Positions 36,199 to 47,632 of a stretch of 64,000 nt of DNA are shown one piece after another. Position 1 is the first letter of the stretch, and each line of letters starts with the position of its first letter. The position numbers were made by a program, and so were the translations under genes. This DNA is from Salticus scenicus (Eukaryota > Arthropoda > Arachnida > Araneae > Salticidae), in NCBI GenBank assembly GCA_963930645.1, contig OZ005651.1:329735527-329799526 (forward strand), given 5' to 3'. Under the pieces are notes generated by a model. The model did no database searches, was not told where the DNA came from, and saw nothing but the letters and a program-made list of their open reading frames with translations.

Positions 36199-37723
36199 AA
36201 AAATAATTCAGTTTAAAATCTCTATAGAAACAGTTGAACCAATATTGGATCTTGAAAAATATAGTAACAGTTTAAGAGTTCTCAGAATTACGGCATGGAT
36301 AAAGAGATTTCTTAACAACGCGAATCCTAAAAACGAGAAAGTTAGCGGTCCATTATCGGCAGAAGAAATTGGTAGTGCGCAAACAATGTGGGTTAAATAT
36401 ACACAGAAAATAAGTTTTCCGAATGAATTAAACTGTTTGATAAATGGGGAACCTATTTTGAAAAATTCAAATTTAATTGAGTTCTCACCATTTTTGGATT
36501 CCGAGGGAATAATGCGTATCGGAGGAAGGCTTCGGAAATCAAATTATTCCTTTAACGAAAAACACCCGATCCTGTTGCCTTCAAAGGGTAAATTAATTGA
36601 TTTGTTAATTAAAAATGCGCATGAAAGAGTTTTTCATTTTGGCATTAATGATACATTAGTTCAATTACGGGAGGAATTTTGGGTAATCAAGGACAGACAG
36701 GCAGTAAAAAGCGTATTAAGAAGATGCAGAATTTGCATAAAATTTAATTCTAGATCTGGAGCCCAGATATCAGCTCCGTTACCTGCAGATCGCATCAATG
36801 AACAAAAGCCATTTGCAGTGATAGGCCTTGATTTTGCAGGCCCCTTATACATCCGAAATAATGATAGCAAATATTATATATTGTTGTGCACATGCGCAAT
36901 AACTAGAGCAGTGCACCTAGAATTGGTAGAGAACCTATCAACCGAAACCTTTCTACTAGCATTCAGAAGAATAGTAGCAAGGCGTGGTCTTTGTCATACG
37001 GTATACTCCGATAACGCACGAACCTTTCATCGAGCTCATGTCGAATTAAAGCACATATGGAAAATAATCAGCGATCCTATTGTAAAAGATTACTACAGTA
37101 ATAACAAAATAATATGGAAATATATCATGGAAATGTCGCCATGGTGGGGTGGCTTCTATGAAAGACTGGTTCGATCCGTAAAAACTGCATTAAGAAAGGT
37201 GGTTGGCAAAACCACTTTAACACGCACACAACTACATACAGTTATATGTGAAATTGAAGCTTGAATAAATTCGCGACCCATAACATATATATATGCAGAC
37301 TCAGGAGAACCTTCTCCAATTACGCCAGCACACTTCTTGGTAGGTCAACGACTAACTACACTACCTATCGTGCATATGAAACCCCATGTGCTTCCTGGAA
37401 CTTCTCTAACATATGTAAAACGTTTCAACCAAAAAGAACGAATATTGGACCAGTTCTGGTCAAGATGGAAGAAGGAATACCTTCTTCAGCTGAAAAACGC
37501 CATGACAAGTCGACACTCCAGTATTCGAGAATATTCGCCAAACGATGTTGTTTTAATCCACGTTTCTAAATTGCCAAGACACTTATGGAAATTAGGAGTA
37601 GTAACTCAAGTGTTTCCCGGTAGAGATGGAAAGGTAGGATCTTGTGAGTTAAAAACAGCTACAGGTACATTTAGACGTCCTTTCCAGTTGATTTATCCAG
37701 TTGAAATTTATGAAAGAGACTAA
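36199..37723 (+). pseudogene. pol: BEL/Pao integrase and C-terminal domain
   Basis: The open part from 36245 carries a zinc-binding H..H..C..C region (HERVFHFG ... CRIC). The catalytic core follows: D in GLDFAGP at about 36830, D in YSDNARTF at about 37010, and E in WWGGFYERLVRSVK at about 37160. An in-frame TGA at 37262-37264 interrupts the last catalytic-core helix region, just before INSRP. The frame then runs on to 37723 through the C-terminal DUF5641-like part (KDPGDWKP-type tail; here PNDVVLIH and PRHLWKLGVV). This segment needs one stop suppressed to be read. Confidence 0.85.
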
Positions 37724-37841
37724 AATAAACTTTAAAAACTTTTATTTATAAACTATGACATTTGTGTGGACTTTAAATTCTCTTTGATATAGTTACAATT
37801 AGAAAATGAACATAAAGTTAATGTTCATCCGGGGGCCAATG

Positions 37842-38219
37842 TGTTAATTATTGGTCAAATCTAAAACCTGTAGATGGCGCTGCACGCCAATATTAATGGT
37901 CTGTTTCTTTTTTTCTCCTCAGTGTGTTCTTCGTGTTCGTCTTTGTAGTAGTAAATAAATGTACGTCTCAGTAATTGAAATCCTATTATTTCCGATTTAT
38001 GTCTTCAATCGACACCAATGAATAGGAATGAATTATCAGTGGCCTGCAGTCCCCACGACTCTGGACCGATAAGGTAAGCCATTTACCTTATTTCAATTTA
38101 ATATTCTGAAAATGACTATTAATGACTATTTATGAAAAGTTATATCTAAAATACGTCGTCAAAGTAGCGACATTGTTTTGAATGATAATTTTTATAACGT
38201 CGTTAACAGTTTAACGACA
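37842..38219 (+). repeat. BEL/Pao 3' LTR
   Basis: Matches the 5' LTR over 378 bp with about five changes. It is preceded by a G-rich stretch, GGGGGCCAATG, in the position of the polypurine tract. Confidence 0.92.
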
Positions 38220-38224
38220 AAAGT
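38220..38224. repeat. Target-site duplication of BEL element (right)
   Basis: AAAGT repeats the five bases at 31840-31844. Confidence 0.9.
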
Positions 38225-38569
38225 ATTTAAAAGCATTGCGTTCTATGGAAGGTATTTCTAAACACAAAATTTTAATGACTTTACTTTGCACGTCTTAAAA
38301 AAATTAAAATATATTATTCATATGCACAAAAGAATGCCTTCCATAAAATACAATATTATTAGCATTATATTTACAGGGCCACACAAAAATATTCAGCAAC
38401 ATTAAGGGGTATTATTAGAAATTTGCTGGAATTGCATTTTCGTTTTACATTAAGCGTTTTTATCACTTTCTAAAGGTTTTTAACACTTTCCAACAAAGCT
38501 GAAAAGTGTTAATGACTTAGGTTTGTCTATCTGTCTCTCCGTGCTCTATGTCCCGTAAATATTCATGGA

Positions 38570-39612
38570 ATCAAAGAGTTACACATACACTATTCAGAAA
38601 AGAAGAGTTAAACACGGAGTTACGCACTCTGTTATAAAAAGGCAAAGTTACACACACAATTACACACAAACTGTTAATAAAAATGCAGAGTTACACACAG
38701 AGCTACATACACACTGTTAGCAAAAAATTAGCGGTACACACAGCGTTACCCACATTGTCAAAAAAAAAAAAAGAGATTTACATACGGAGTTACACACACT
38801 GTTAACAAAAAGGCGGAATTATACAGAGTTACATACACTGTTAATAAAAAGGCAGGGTTGCATACACACACACAGTTAGAAAGAAGGCCGAGTTACACAG
38901 AGCGTTACACACGCACTGTTAATTATATACAGGGTTACACACACACACTGTTAGTGACACATAGAGTTACACACACCGTTAGCAAAAAATCAGTGATACA
39001 CACAGAGTTACACACATTGTTAAAAAAAAAAAAAAGAAGAATTAAACATTGAATTGCACACACTGTTAATAAAAAGGCAGAATTATACACAGAGTTACAT
39101 ACACTGTTAATAAAAAGGCAGACTTACACACAGAGTTACACACACAGAGTTAATAAGAAGGCAGAGTTACACACACACTTTTAATTACATACAGGGTTAC
39201 ACACACACTGTTAGTTACACATAAGTATAATTACACACGCTGTTTGCAAAAAATCAGCGATACACACAGTGTCACACAAACAATGTTCAAAAAAGAGGAG
39301 TTACACACACTGTTAATAAAAAGCAGAGTTACACATGGAGTTACACACACTGTTAATAATAAAGAAGAGATACACACACTTTTAATTGCATACAGGGTTA
39401 CACACACGGTGTCAGTTTCACATAGCTTTACGTACGTACACTGTTAGAAAAGTTCAGCAATACACACAGAATTACACACACACTGTTAAAAAAAAGAAGA
39501 GTTACACACTGTTAACAAACAGCAGAGTTCCACAAAGTTCCACACACTGTTAATAAAAAGGAAGAGTTACACACACTGTTAAAGGCAGAGTTACACATAG
39601 AGTTACACAACA
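38570..39612. repeat. Minisatellite of GTTACACACACTGTTAA-type units
   Basis: About 20-30 variable-length units with GAGTTACACAC and CACTGTTAATAAAAAGG phrases, separated by A-rich spacers of 10-60 bp. ORFs here (rich in T, H and V) come from the repeat. It lies in the central part of the Foldback-like element between its two arms, just after the BEL insert. Confidence 0.85.
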
Positions 39613-39699
39613 CTTTATCTTCAAATAGTTATGTGGTATTAAGTATTTTATAAACTATAAAAAAAGAACGAAAAATCATGTATTACAAACGATTATTAA

Positions 39700-41590
39700 C
39701 ACTTTACAACTGCACGTAAATGTTGTATCTTATAACTTTCAAAGTTCTGTACCTACACACAACAAACAGACAGTAGTTCTGAAAGGCATACAGACAGACT
39801 AATTGAATTCCTAATAATTCTTAAAGATTGTTTTAAAGTGTTAAAAATGCTCAACACAAAAGAAAACGTAGCCTTTCGATTGTAATTCCAGCCCTTAATC
39901 TATCTGTAAATTTCAGTGTAGCCCTGTAAATTTGATGGTTAACAAAATCATATTTTATACAAAACATTATTTTAGCAAATTAAAAACAAAATGTCAATTT
40001 CTTTATGATTTTACAGTCGAAAGTTTTTTTAAATGTAAATTGTAAAAATGTATGTACCAAAATGCAATGCATTGGCATCTTTTTGCGTGTCCCTGTACAT
40101 AAAAAAGTTGTACAGAACCTATTAATGCCCTTTTAATTTGGGAACATTCAATAGTGAATATGAACAACATATATAATTTTTTAAAAATTCAGAAAATATT
40201 TACGGACGCTGAGTGCGGTAGACAAACAAATAGACAAATGGAGAGTCGGGCAGATAGATACAGAAATTGAAAACACGTTCAGACTTAAAAAATGTTAAAA
40301 CTGTTAAATCGTTTAATGTAAACGAAAATACAATTCCAGCAAATTTCCAATAAAAGCTCTCAATGTATCTGAATATTTTTGTATGGCCCTGTAAATCTAA
40401 TGCTAATCATACTACATTCTGTAGATAGCATTCTTTTATGCATATGAATAACATATTTCAATTTCATTAAAATTTGGGATAATAAAGGAATCAAAATTTA
40501 GTTCACAGTAATACCTCTATTCGAACGCAATGCTTTGAAGTACTTTCGGGTGTCCCTGTATACAAACCAGTGTAGGTATTTACTCTATTTTCAATGGGAA
40601 ACATCCGATAGTGAACTTGAATAACATTTCAATTTCATTAAGGTATGTGTAAAGTAACGGTAATGAAATATGGTTTATAAAAATAGCTCTCACAGAACAC
40701 AATGCTTTGGAATATTTTCGGGTGCCCCTATGTACTAACTAGTAGAGGCGCACACTTCATTTTCAATAGGGAACATCCTATACTAAACTTTAATAATGTG
40801 TATCAGTTTCAAAAAATTCCATAAGTAATAACGCTAATTAAAACGAGGACAGACGAACACACAGACAGCAGACAAATGGACAGACAGACAAACCGAAGTT
40901 ATTAAAACCTTTCAATCTTGTTGGAAAGTGTTAAAAACATTTAGAAAGTAATAAAAACGTTTAATGTAAACGAAACTGGAATTCCAACAAATTTCCAGTA
41001 GCCCTTAGTATAACTGAATATTTTTGTTTGGCCCTGTAAATCTAACGCTAATCATACTGTATTCTATGGAAAGCATTCTTTAGTGCACATGACTAACATA
41101 TTTTAATTTCATTAAGATTTCTGCAAAGTAAAATTTTAAAGTTTGGTTTATAGAAATACCTCTATTAGAACGCAATGCTTTAGGGAATACTTTCGAGTTT
41201 CCCTGTATTGAAACTAGTGATGGTATTTACTCCATTTTCAATGAGGAACATCCAATAGTAATGTTGAATAACATATTTCAATTTCATCAAGATATGTGTA
41301 AAGTAACGGTAATAAAATATGGTTTATGAAAATACCTTCCATAGAGCACAATGCTTTGGAATACTTTCGGGTGTTACTGTATACAAACCAGTAGGGGTAC
41401 ACACTCCATTTTCAATAGAGAACATGTTATAAGAAACATGAATAATATATATCAGTTTCAAGAAGTTACACGAATATTTACGGGAGTTAGTGCACGAACA
41501 GACATAGGGATGGACAGACGGACAGACCCAAACCGAAGTCAATAACAGTTTTCAACCTTCTCTGGAAAGTGTTAATAACATTCAAGTAAC
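39700..41590 (-). repeat. Right arm, ~175-bp family, minus orientation
   Basis: Anchors resembling CGGGTGTCCCTGTA occur at about 40549, 40720, 41190 and 41368, giving spacings of 171, 470 and 178 bp. Others (GGCCCTGTAAATCTAA) occur at 40386 and 41034. The right part ends in GAACAGACATAG and AAACCGAAGTCAATAAC, inverted relative to 31490-31590. Divergence between units is moderate. Confidence 0.7.
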
Positions 41591-41898
41591 TCCCATGCAT
41601 TAAATTCATTATCGCAATTAGGGAGTTTGAACATCGCTTTTAGGATATAGTATCTTAAATGCGACAAAAATTTCCTAAATGCGACGCTGGTATATTTTTT
41701 CATAAATTACAGACATTTTTTTAATTTCTTGAAAAAAAAAAAAAAAAATGACGCAAAACACAAGTTTAGAACTAAGAGTATAATGTTCAACCATTTTCTC
41801 TTTCTTTTCATACTTATTTGTTTACTAAAATGTCATACGTTTCCTAAATGCGATAAACTTACCAAAAATCATGTCGCATTTAGGCACAATGACCTTAT

Positions 41899-42039
41899 AT
41901 ATATATTTTTAAATTGATTTTGACAAAAGTTAAAAAATGGCTGTAAATAGTAATTTTGAATTCACAACAGTTTAAAAATGTCTAAATTTAGTTGAAAATT
42001 AGAAATTTTAAAGAGATATTTTAAAATTAATTAAAATTC

Positions 42040-42070
<31 letters not shown>

Positions 42071-42253
42071 TTATTTTATTTTTCAAGCCACTTTGAATTG
42101 ATATTTTAAAGTCTGCGGGCTGTCAATCTACTTCTGACCCACGTTAAATGATGGTTAATGCGTTTTTTTTTTTTTTATTATAGTTTATTAGATTTCAAAA
42201 ACTTTCAGTTGGATATTTTGTTAAAAAATTTATTTTCAAGTAAAATAAAGCAA

Positions 42254-42288
<35 letters not shown>

Positions 42289-43095
42289 GATTTAAATATT
42301 ATGGGATCCTGTAATGACCATTTAATTTCTTTTATTTTTATTGCTTAACTCCGATTGATTATTATTATTATTATTATTCGTTTAAATTAATGAACTGTAA
42401 AAACTATGGACTTTAATAAGGAACCATTTTCAAAATAGCCATTAAATTCTGGAAACACTAATATCAAGATGGTCTATGTTCCTAAAGAAGCGAAGAGAGC
42501 TTTGAAATGCAAATTTTGGAAAGAGGGTGGGGTGCATAATATTCAAATTATTCTTCAAAAAGAGAAAAATCTCAGCTCTTTGGTTTCTCTCTTGGGTTTG
42601 TATATATCAAATTCAAGTGAGCAATCGGAACAGAAGCCTAAATTATTTGACGTTTACAGCTTTTGTGAAAAATTTTTCTTAAAAATATCATATTTTTTCA
42701 ATAAAAAGAATTTTAGAAATTTGCTTTATAGAATGAACTGTAAGTCAATTTAACATGTTTGTGAAACATATATGCATATTAAGACAAGTATAAAAATGTA
42801 TATTGTTTGCTTTTGATCAATTTTAACTGTATAATTAAACTAGTTCAATTTTTGTAAATTTTAGTGTACTACTAATAATTTTCCAATGTTAATATTGAAA
42901 TACTTTAAAACGGAATAATGAGTGAACTGAAATTTTCAGGTATGAGGATGAAGTATCATTCTTAATTACACAGGCATTTAAGTTGATATATATATATATA
43001 TTTTTTTTTCCAACATCAATTTTTAAATTCTGACTTAAAAAAAAAAAAAAAAAAAAAAAAAGATTTTGAATGTAGTATACTTATATCTATATCTG

Positions 43096-43128
<33 letters not shown>

Positions 43129-43170
43129 AACTTTTCAAGCATTTCATACATCGCATATTTCACTGATTAA
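41899..43170. other. Unassigned AT-rich noncoding DNA
   Basis: No recognised element. T-runs at 42164-42176 and 42250-42280, an A-run at 43037-43061, a (TA)n tract at 43099-43122, and one unrecognised 94-residue frame (42469-42753) that I do not trust as a gene. Confidence 0.45.
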
Positions 43171-43491
43171 GGGGGCCGCGGTAGACCAGTCGGTAGAGCT
43201 CCGGCCTCGTAATTGGAAGATTGCGGGTTCGGTACTCGAGCCGGCCAAAGACCGTCGTGTACATTAATGGTGGTTGGTGCACGTAAAATATGTCGTGGCC
43301 GCAATGTCCTCCATGTTCCCATCAAAAATTATACCTCTGGGGGTCACCAAAGCGGGAGAGCCATCCCTTCCGTGGAGGATCAAAATTGTGATGGCATGTC
43401 TCCGGCCCACCTCTAGGGGTGTGTCCCAGACCGTCGCCAATTGCCCATCTGCGCAGCACTAGTGCGACGTAAAACCCAACCAACCAACCAT
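43171..43491 (+). mobile_element. SINE family 1, full-length plus-strand copy
   Basis: Same 316-bp-type unit as 7549-7864 in the opposite orientation: GGGGGCCGCGGTAGACCAG head, GGTTCGGTACTCG B box, then AAAACCCAACCAACCAACC tail. The flank TGATTAA precedes it and TTGATTAAGG follows, consistent with a short target duplication. Divergence from the copy at 7549 is low. Confidence 0.85.
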
Positions 43492-45253
43492 TGATTAAGG
43501 AAATTTAATTGTCAAATTATTGTACCATGGTGTCATTTGATAAATAAGAGCTAAAAATGAAAAATCTATTTTTTATTGATTAAAGAAATGTATTTTACAA
43601 TTTACAATAGTTAAATCTAACTTACAATGAATCAATTACGGATTTTTTTCTATGACTGTCACAACAACAACAACAACAACAACAATAATAATAATAATAA
43701 AACCTTTTGATTCTTTCTCTTAAACGTTATCATTTCTTTTCCTTCATAAAATTTCCTGACTGTCTGACAGAAGCTATTTATATACAGCTTTCTGTACATT
43801 AACAATGGTAGCGGACATTATTAATACTGTTAAGGTTTGTAGTCATGAATTTGCTATTATTATTTTCTTTCCCGAAAATGCTTCTGACCTAATGGAAAAA
43901 AACGGTTTTAGTGCACGAATACAATTAACTTATTACAGACAGAGGTCTGTAAATGTTGTTTTCCCGATTTAGAAAAATCTTATGATTGCAGCATTCTAGA
44001 AGCCTTGTTGTCAACTTCTGTAAAACTCTTTACAACATTTTGGAGCCTTGGCGAAAAATGACTTGGAAAGCTCTTAGGGCGTTGGCGTTGGCGATATTTC
44101 TTAAGGTTACAACCTATATTGTAGCGAATATAGTCTGGCCATAAGTTAAAAAATACAAGGTTTCAATCTCACGTGAAACATGGATGTTCGTAGTTTTTCG
44201 GATTATATTTTAAGAAGAAAGCTTTGGTCTTAAAAGCCCTAGTGAGCAAAATCTTATCCTAGAGTGTCAAAATACACCATAAGGTGAAACTTTTATCTAT
44301 ATAATAAGAAGCTCATGAGAGTACTTAGTATGATTCGACAAATACTTACTTAACAAAGCAGTATCAGGTGCACATCTTAAATACGAATTATTGCTAGAGC
44401 TTCAATAACTTTGCTGCCGACTGTAATTTCTGTAGAGTTCTTATTTCTTAGAATAATCCTTAAAGCTATATTATGTTATCCTTTTGTAAGGTGTGAGGCC
44501 TCAAGCAATTTCTTTTGGATTCCATAATGCTCGAAATCGCGTCGAGTTGTCTATGGAGTATTAGGTTAGAAGAGATGAAGTCACCAGTTGGATCGAGCGT
44601 TAGCTGGCGATGTTCTCGGTGAAAGTGTAAGGTAAGGCGACCAAATGTCACCATTTTACAGGAACAGTCCCCACTTTTAGTAGTTTGTTTTCTGTCCTCC
44701 CGCATGAACAATGAACTGTATTTCTAAGTAGTGATTTTGTCGCAATTTATTATTTGAAATTGATGATTGTGCAATTTTTTTAAGTACTGCTTTTGTCCCC
44801 ATTTCTTATTTTGAAATTGGAGACACCGCGATACTTTGTCCCTACTTTTACTCTGGAAAAAATTTGGTCTGTTTATAAAAAAGTAAGTTGATAAAAATTA
44901 GCGATCAAACTAAAAAAAATATATGAAAAGTGTGGATGTGTGCTTCAATAATTTTGCTGACGACTGTAGGAAAAGTAAAAGTAAAGTTGGGAAACTTTTT
45001 TGTGTTCAGTTGGATATCGGTATTTTTAAGATAGATGTTTTAGGGAAAATAAAGTGAATCGTTCTCCAGTTTATTTCTTTAAAATCCTGTAATAATCTAG
45101 TTTATTTCCTTTAAATTTTGTAACTTCCGAATTAAGGAAGTGTGCTTTTGGAATGATTTTTTCGATAGTGTTGATATTCGAGTTTCCTGATAAAGAGTTG
45201 CAAAGCTACTTCGTAATACTTTAGAATTTAATCATTTTCTAATGTGATTTATT
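43492..45253. other. Unassigned noncoding DNA with a MITE half-copy
   Basis: Contains a CAA/ATA microsatellite near 43664-43700. At 44330-44423 a half copy of the 213-bp MITE ends in TTGCTGCCGACTG before TA. A shorter mirror of that end occurs near 44942-44967. No host gene is visible. Confidence 0.5.
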
Positions 45254-45309
45254 ATATTAAAACAGGAATAAACTACTACGTCAGAAACGCCAAAGAAAAA
45301 TTATTGAGG

Positions 45310-45355
45310 TGCATACAGCTGTTTCGGTAGCCTAAAGCGTACCGTCTTCAGTGCA
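45310..45355 (-). ncRNA. Hammerhead-ribozyme-like motif at Penelope 3' end (left arm)
   Basis: Read on the minus strand: TGCA, CTGAAGA (fits the CUGANGA core), a hairpin with GGTA/TACC and GC/GC pairs, GAAA, then CAGCTG, T, A and TGCA. TGCA/TGCA would form stem I, the A/T around CAGCTG would close stem III, and cleavage would fall after GTA. One extra C lies before stem II, which departs from the standard core, and stem III has no loop, so a dimer would be needed. Penelope-like elements are known to encode minimal hammerheads. Confidence 0.5.
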
Positions 45356-45536
45356 AAAAGAATTCTGAATCTGGAGAAGTACTCGTATATATAGGAGAGG
45401 GACCGGATTTAGTTCAACCAGGACGGGAAGGAGAGGTGGAGGAAGAGGTGGGGAGTGTGGCCAATAGGAATTAAGGAATGTGTAGCTGTGTAAACAGTAG
45501 AAAAATTTAAGGAAATGTGGACTGAATGTAAAATTT

Positions 45537-46465
45537 TCAACAATCAGACAAATAGGGAACAGCGAAATCACAATTTACAAGGTTTTTAAAATTTTTATAA
45601 ATATGAAAAGCTTCAAAGAAATCGAGTTCATGAATGGATTTAGGTCTGCAAATTATTTTAGCTGAATTAAATTTAAAATTATGATTTTCCTCCCAGCAAT
45701 GTTTAGAAATAGCCGATTTATTGGTTTCTTGTTTGCGGACGTAATTCATATGTTCTTTTAGACGAAATTTAAGACTGCGTTTAGTTTGGCCAATATATGA
45801 TAAACCACACTGACAGGAAATACTATAAATGCCCCAAGAATTATGCATATCAATAGGATCTTTTAACTGAGAAAAGGTGAGTTTATTGGAAGGCGAAAAT
45901 ATTATTTTAAAATCATATTGTTTGAGAATTTTAGCTATGGTTTGACTGGTTTTAGAAAAATAGGGTAAAACAATACTGATATTAGATGTGACTGATTTAG
46001 TAGACGAAATACGAGGGAGTTGTAATTTTTGGATAGCTTTGTCTATAATGGAAGGGTCATAACCTCTGTCAATTGCGATGGCTTTCAGGTATTTAATTTC
46101 AGATTTCAATAAAATAGGATTTGAACAAATATTAAGGGCACGGTTTACAAAAGTATAGAAAGCAGCAATTTTTTTGGTTAGGTGGGTGACATGAACGCGC
46201 ATGGGGAGGAAGGGAGACTGCAAAATTTTTACGATAGACAGTGGTTGAAAATCCATTTACAGTGCGAGAGACGAGGGTATCAAGAAATGGAAGGGAGCCA
46301 TTGTTTTCTATTTCATATGTAAACTGGATATTACTGTCAATTGAATTTAAGGTTTCTAAGACATGGTCAATATTGTGATGAGATATGTCGATAAGCGTGA
46401 AGGTGTCGTCAACGTAACGGGTCCAAAAAGGAAAGGATATTTTCTTAAAAAGCTTGCATTCGAAA
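45537..46465 (-). pseudogene. Penelope-like RT C-terminal part and GIY-YIG endonuclease (left arm)
   Basis: The outer segment up to 46470 reads SFPFWTRYVDDTFTLIDI, the YVDD box of the RT, and LPFLDTLVSRTVNG. A frameshift near 46200-46250 moves the reading to the second frame (45537-46256), a 239-residue piece with WGIYSISCQCGLSYIGQT, the GIY-YIG endonuclease core, followed by KFRLKEH and ISKHCWEENH. The RT start is absent. The identical frameshift is present in the right arm, so it predates the duplication. Confidence 0.88.
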
Positions 46466-46476
46466 TGCAAGCTTTA
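46466..46476. other. Palindrome centre (11-nt spacer)
   Basis: TGCAAGCTTTA separates the two arms. It repeats the TGCAAGCTTT phrase of the arm edges, which looks like a short slip or template-switch signature at the junction. Confidence 0.7.
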
Positions 46477-47405
46477 TTTCGAATGCAAGCTTTTTAAGAA
46501 AATATCCTTTCCTTTTTGGACCCGTTACGTTGACGACACCTTCACGCTTATCGACATATCTCATCACAATATTGACCATGTCTTAGAAACCTTAAATTCA
46601 ATTGACAGTAATATCCAGTTTACATATGAAATAGAAAACAATGGCTCCCTTCCATTTCTTGATACCCTCGTCTCTCGCACTGTAAATGGATTTTCAACCA
46701 CTGTCTATCGTAAAAATTTTGCAGTCTCCCTTCCTCCCCATGCGCGTTCATGTCACCCACCTAACCAAAAAAATTGCTGCTTTCTATACTTTTGTAAACC
46801 GTGCCCTTAATATTTGTTCAAATCCTATTTTATTGAAATCTGAAATTAAATACCTGAAAGCCATCGCAATTGACAGAGGTTATGACCCTTCCATTATAGA
46901 CAAAGCTATCCAAAAATTACAACTCCCTCGTATTTCGTCTACTAAATCAGTCACATCTAATATCAGTATTGTTTTACCCTATTTTTCTAAAACCAGTCAA
47001 ACCATAGCTAAAATTCTCAAACAATATGATTTTAAAATAATATTTTCGCCTTCCAATAAACTCACCTTTTCTCAGTTAAAAGATCCTATTGATATGCATA
47101 ATTCTTGGGGCATTTATAGTATTTCCTGTCAGTGTGGTTTATCATATATTGGCCAAACTAAACGCAGTCTTAAATTTCGTCTAAAAGAACATATGAATTA
47201 CGTCCGCAAACAAGAAACCAATAAATCGGCTATTTCTAAACATTGCTGGGAGGAAAATCATAATTTTAAATTTAATTCAGCTAAAATAATTTGCAGACCT
47301 AAATCCATTCATGAACTCGATTTCTTTGAAGCTTTTCATATTTATAAAAATTTTAAAAACCTTGTAAATTGTGATTTCGCTGTTCCCTATTTGTCTGATT
47401 GTTGA
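46477..47405 (+). pseudogene. Penelope-like RT C-terminal part and GIY-YIG endonuclease (right arm)
   Basis: Plus-strand mirror of the left-arm coding region, with the same YVDD box, the same frameshift between the RT frame (to 46810) and the GIY-YIG frame (46686-47405), and an identical 239-residue second-frame product. It therefore cannot make a full protein, and its start is missing. Confidence 0.88.
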
Positions 47406-47586
47406 AAATTTTACATTCAGTCCACATTTCCTTAAATTTTTCTACTGTTTACACAGCTACACATTCCTTAATTCCTATTGGCCACACTCCCCACCTCTTC
47501 CTCCACCTCTCCTTCCCGTCCTGGTTGAACTAAATCCGGTCCCTCTCCTATATATACGAGTACTTCTCCAGATTCAGAATTCTTTT

Positions 47587-47632
47587 TGCACTGAAGACGG
47601 TACGCTTTACGCTACCAAAACAGCTGTATGCA
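47587..47632 (+). ncRNA. Hammerhead-ribozyme-like motif at Penelope 3' end (right arm), core mutated
   Basis: Same arrangement as the left arm (TGCA, CTGAAGA, hairpin, CAGCTG, TA, TGCA), but the conserved GAAA reads AAAA and the stem II loop has one more change. If the motif is a ribozyme, this copy should be weak or dead while the left copy keeps the core. Confidence 0.45.

Larger units (their letters stand above)
31845..38219 (+). mobile_element. Full-length BEL/Pao LTR retrotransposon
   Basis: Two 378-bp LTRs (31845-32222 and 37842-38219), a 5-bp target duplication AAAGT, a primer-binding site, and coding remnants in the order gag, zinc knuckle, protease, RT, RNase H, integrase and C-terminal domain identify the Bel-Pao superfamily. 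By eye the LTRs differ at about five positions, so insertion looks recent. Yet the coding region has several frameshifts and stops (near 32715, 33050, 35115, 35656, 36185 and 37262). It was probably copied with enzymes from an intact relative, unless some lesions are assembly errors. It lies inside the repeat family of the Foldback-like element. Confidence 0.93.
30993..41898. mobile_element. Putative giant Foldback/Galileo-like element (10.9 kb) holding a BEL insertion
   Basis: Left end ATAAGGTCATTATGTCTAAA and right end mirror (41877-41898) form short imperfect inverted termini. Near both ends, TAAATGCGAC-like motifs recur (about 31026, 31408 and 31430 on the left, with an inverted copy at 31376; about 41656, 41675, 41840 and inverted 41871 on the right). 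Inward, the left arm (31490-31860, continued after the BEL insertion at 38220) and the right arm (39700-41590) hold the same repeat family in opposite orientation. Long inverted arms of tandem repeats are the architecture of Foldback/Galileo elements. No transposase is present. It is alternatively two neighbouring repeats in inverted orientation. Confidence 0.45.
45254..46465 (-). mobile_element. Penelope-like element, 5'-truncated copy, left arm of palindrome
   Basis: Minus-strand copy of a Penelope-like retroelement, 1212 bp, meeting its mirror at a centre of 11 nt (46466-46476). It codes, read from the centre outward, the last part of the RT and the GIY-YIG endonuclease, then a 3' region ending in a hammerhead-like motif and a short AT-rich tail. 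Both arms end at the same base of the element at the 5' truncation. Confidence 0.85.

Noticed and set aside
38858..39447. ORFs rich in T, H and V in the ACAC repeats
   Set aside because: Created by the GTTACACAC minisatellite and not conserved in frame.
42469..42753. A 94-residue ORF starting at ATG
   Set aside because: No recognised domain, no supporting neighbours and AT-rich surroundings; it may be random.
43171..43260. tRNA-like head with A and B boxes
   Set aside because: It is the head of a 321-bp SINE with a second full-length copy at 7549 and a target duplication.
46454..46475. Start of the right-arm Penelope ORF at 46454
   Set aside because: It begins at a TTG codon across the palindrome centre; the element is 5'-truncated and has no true start there.
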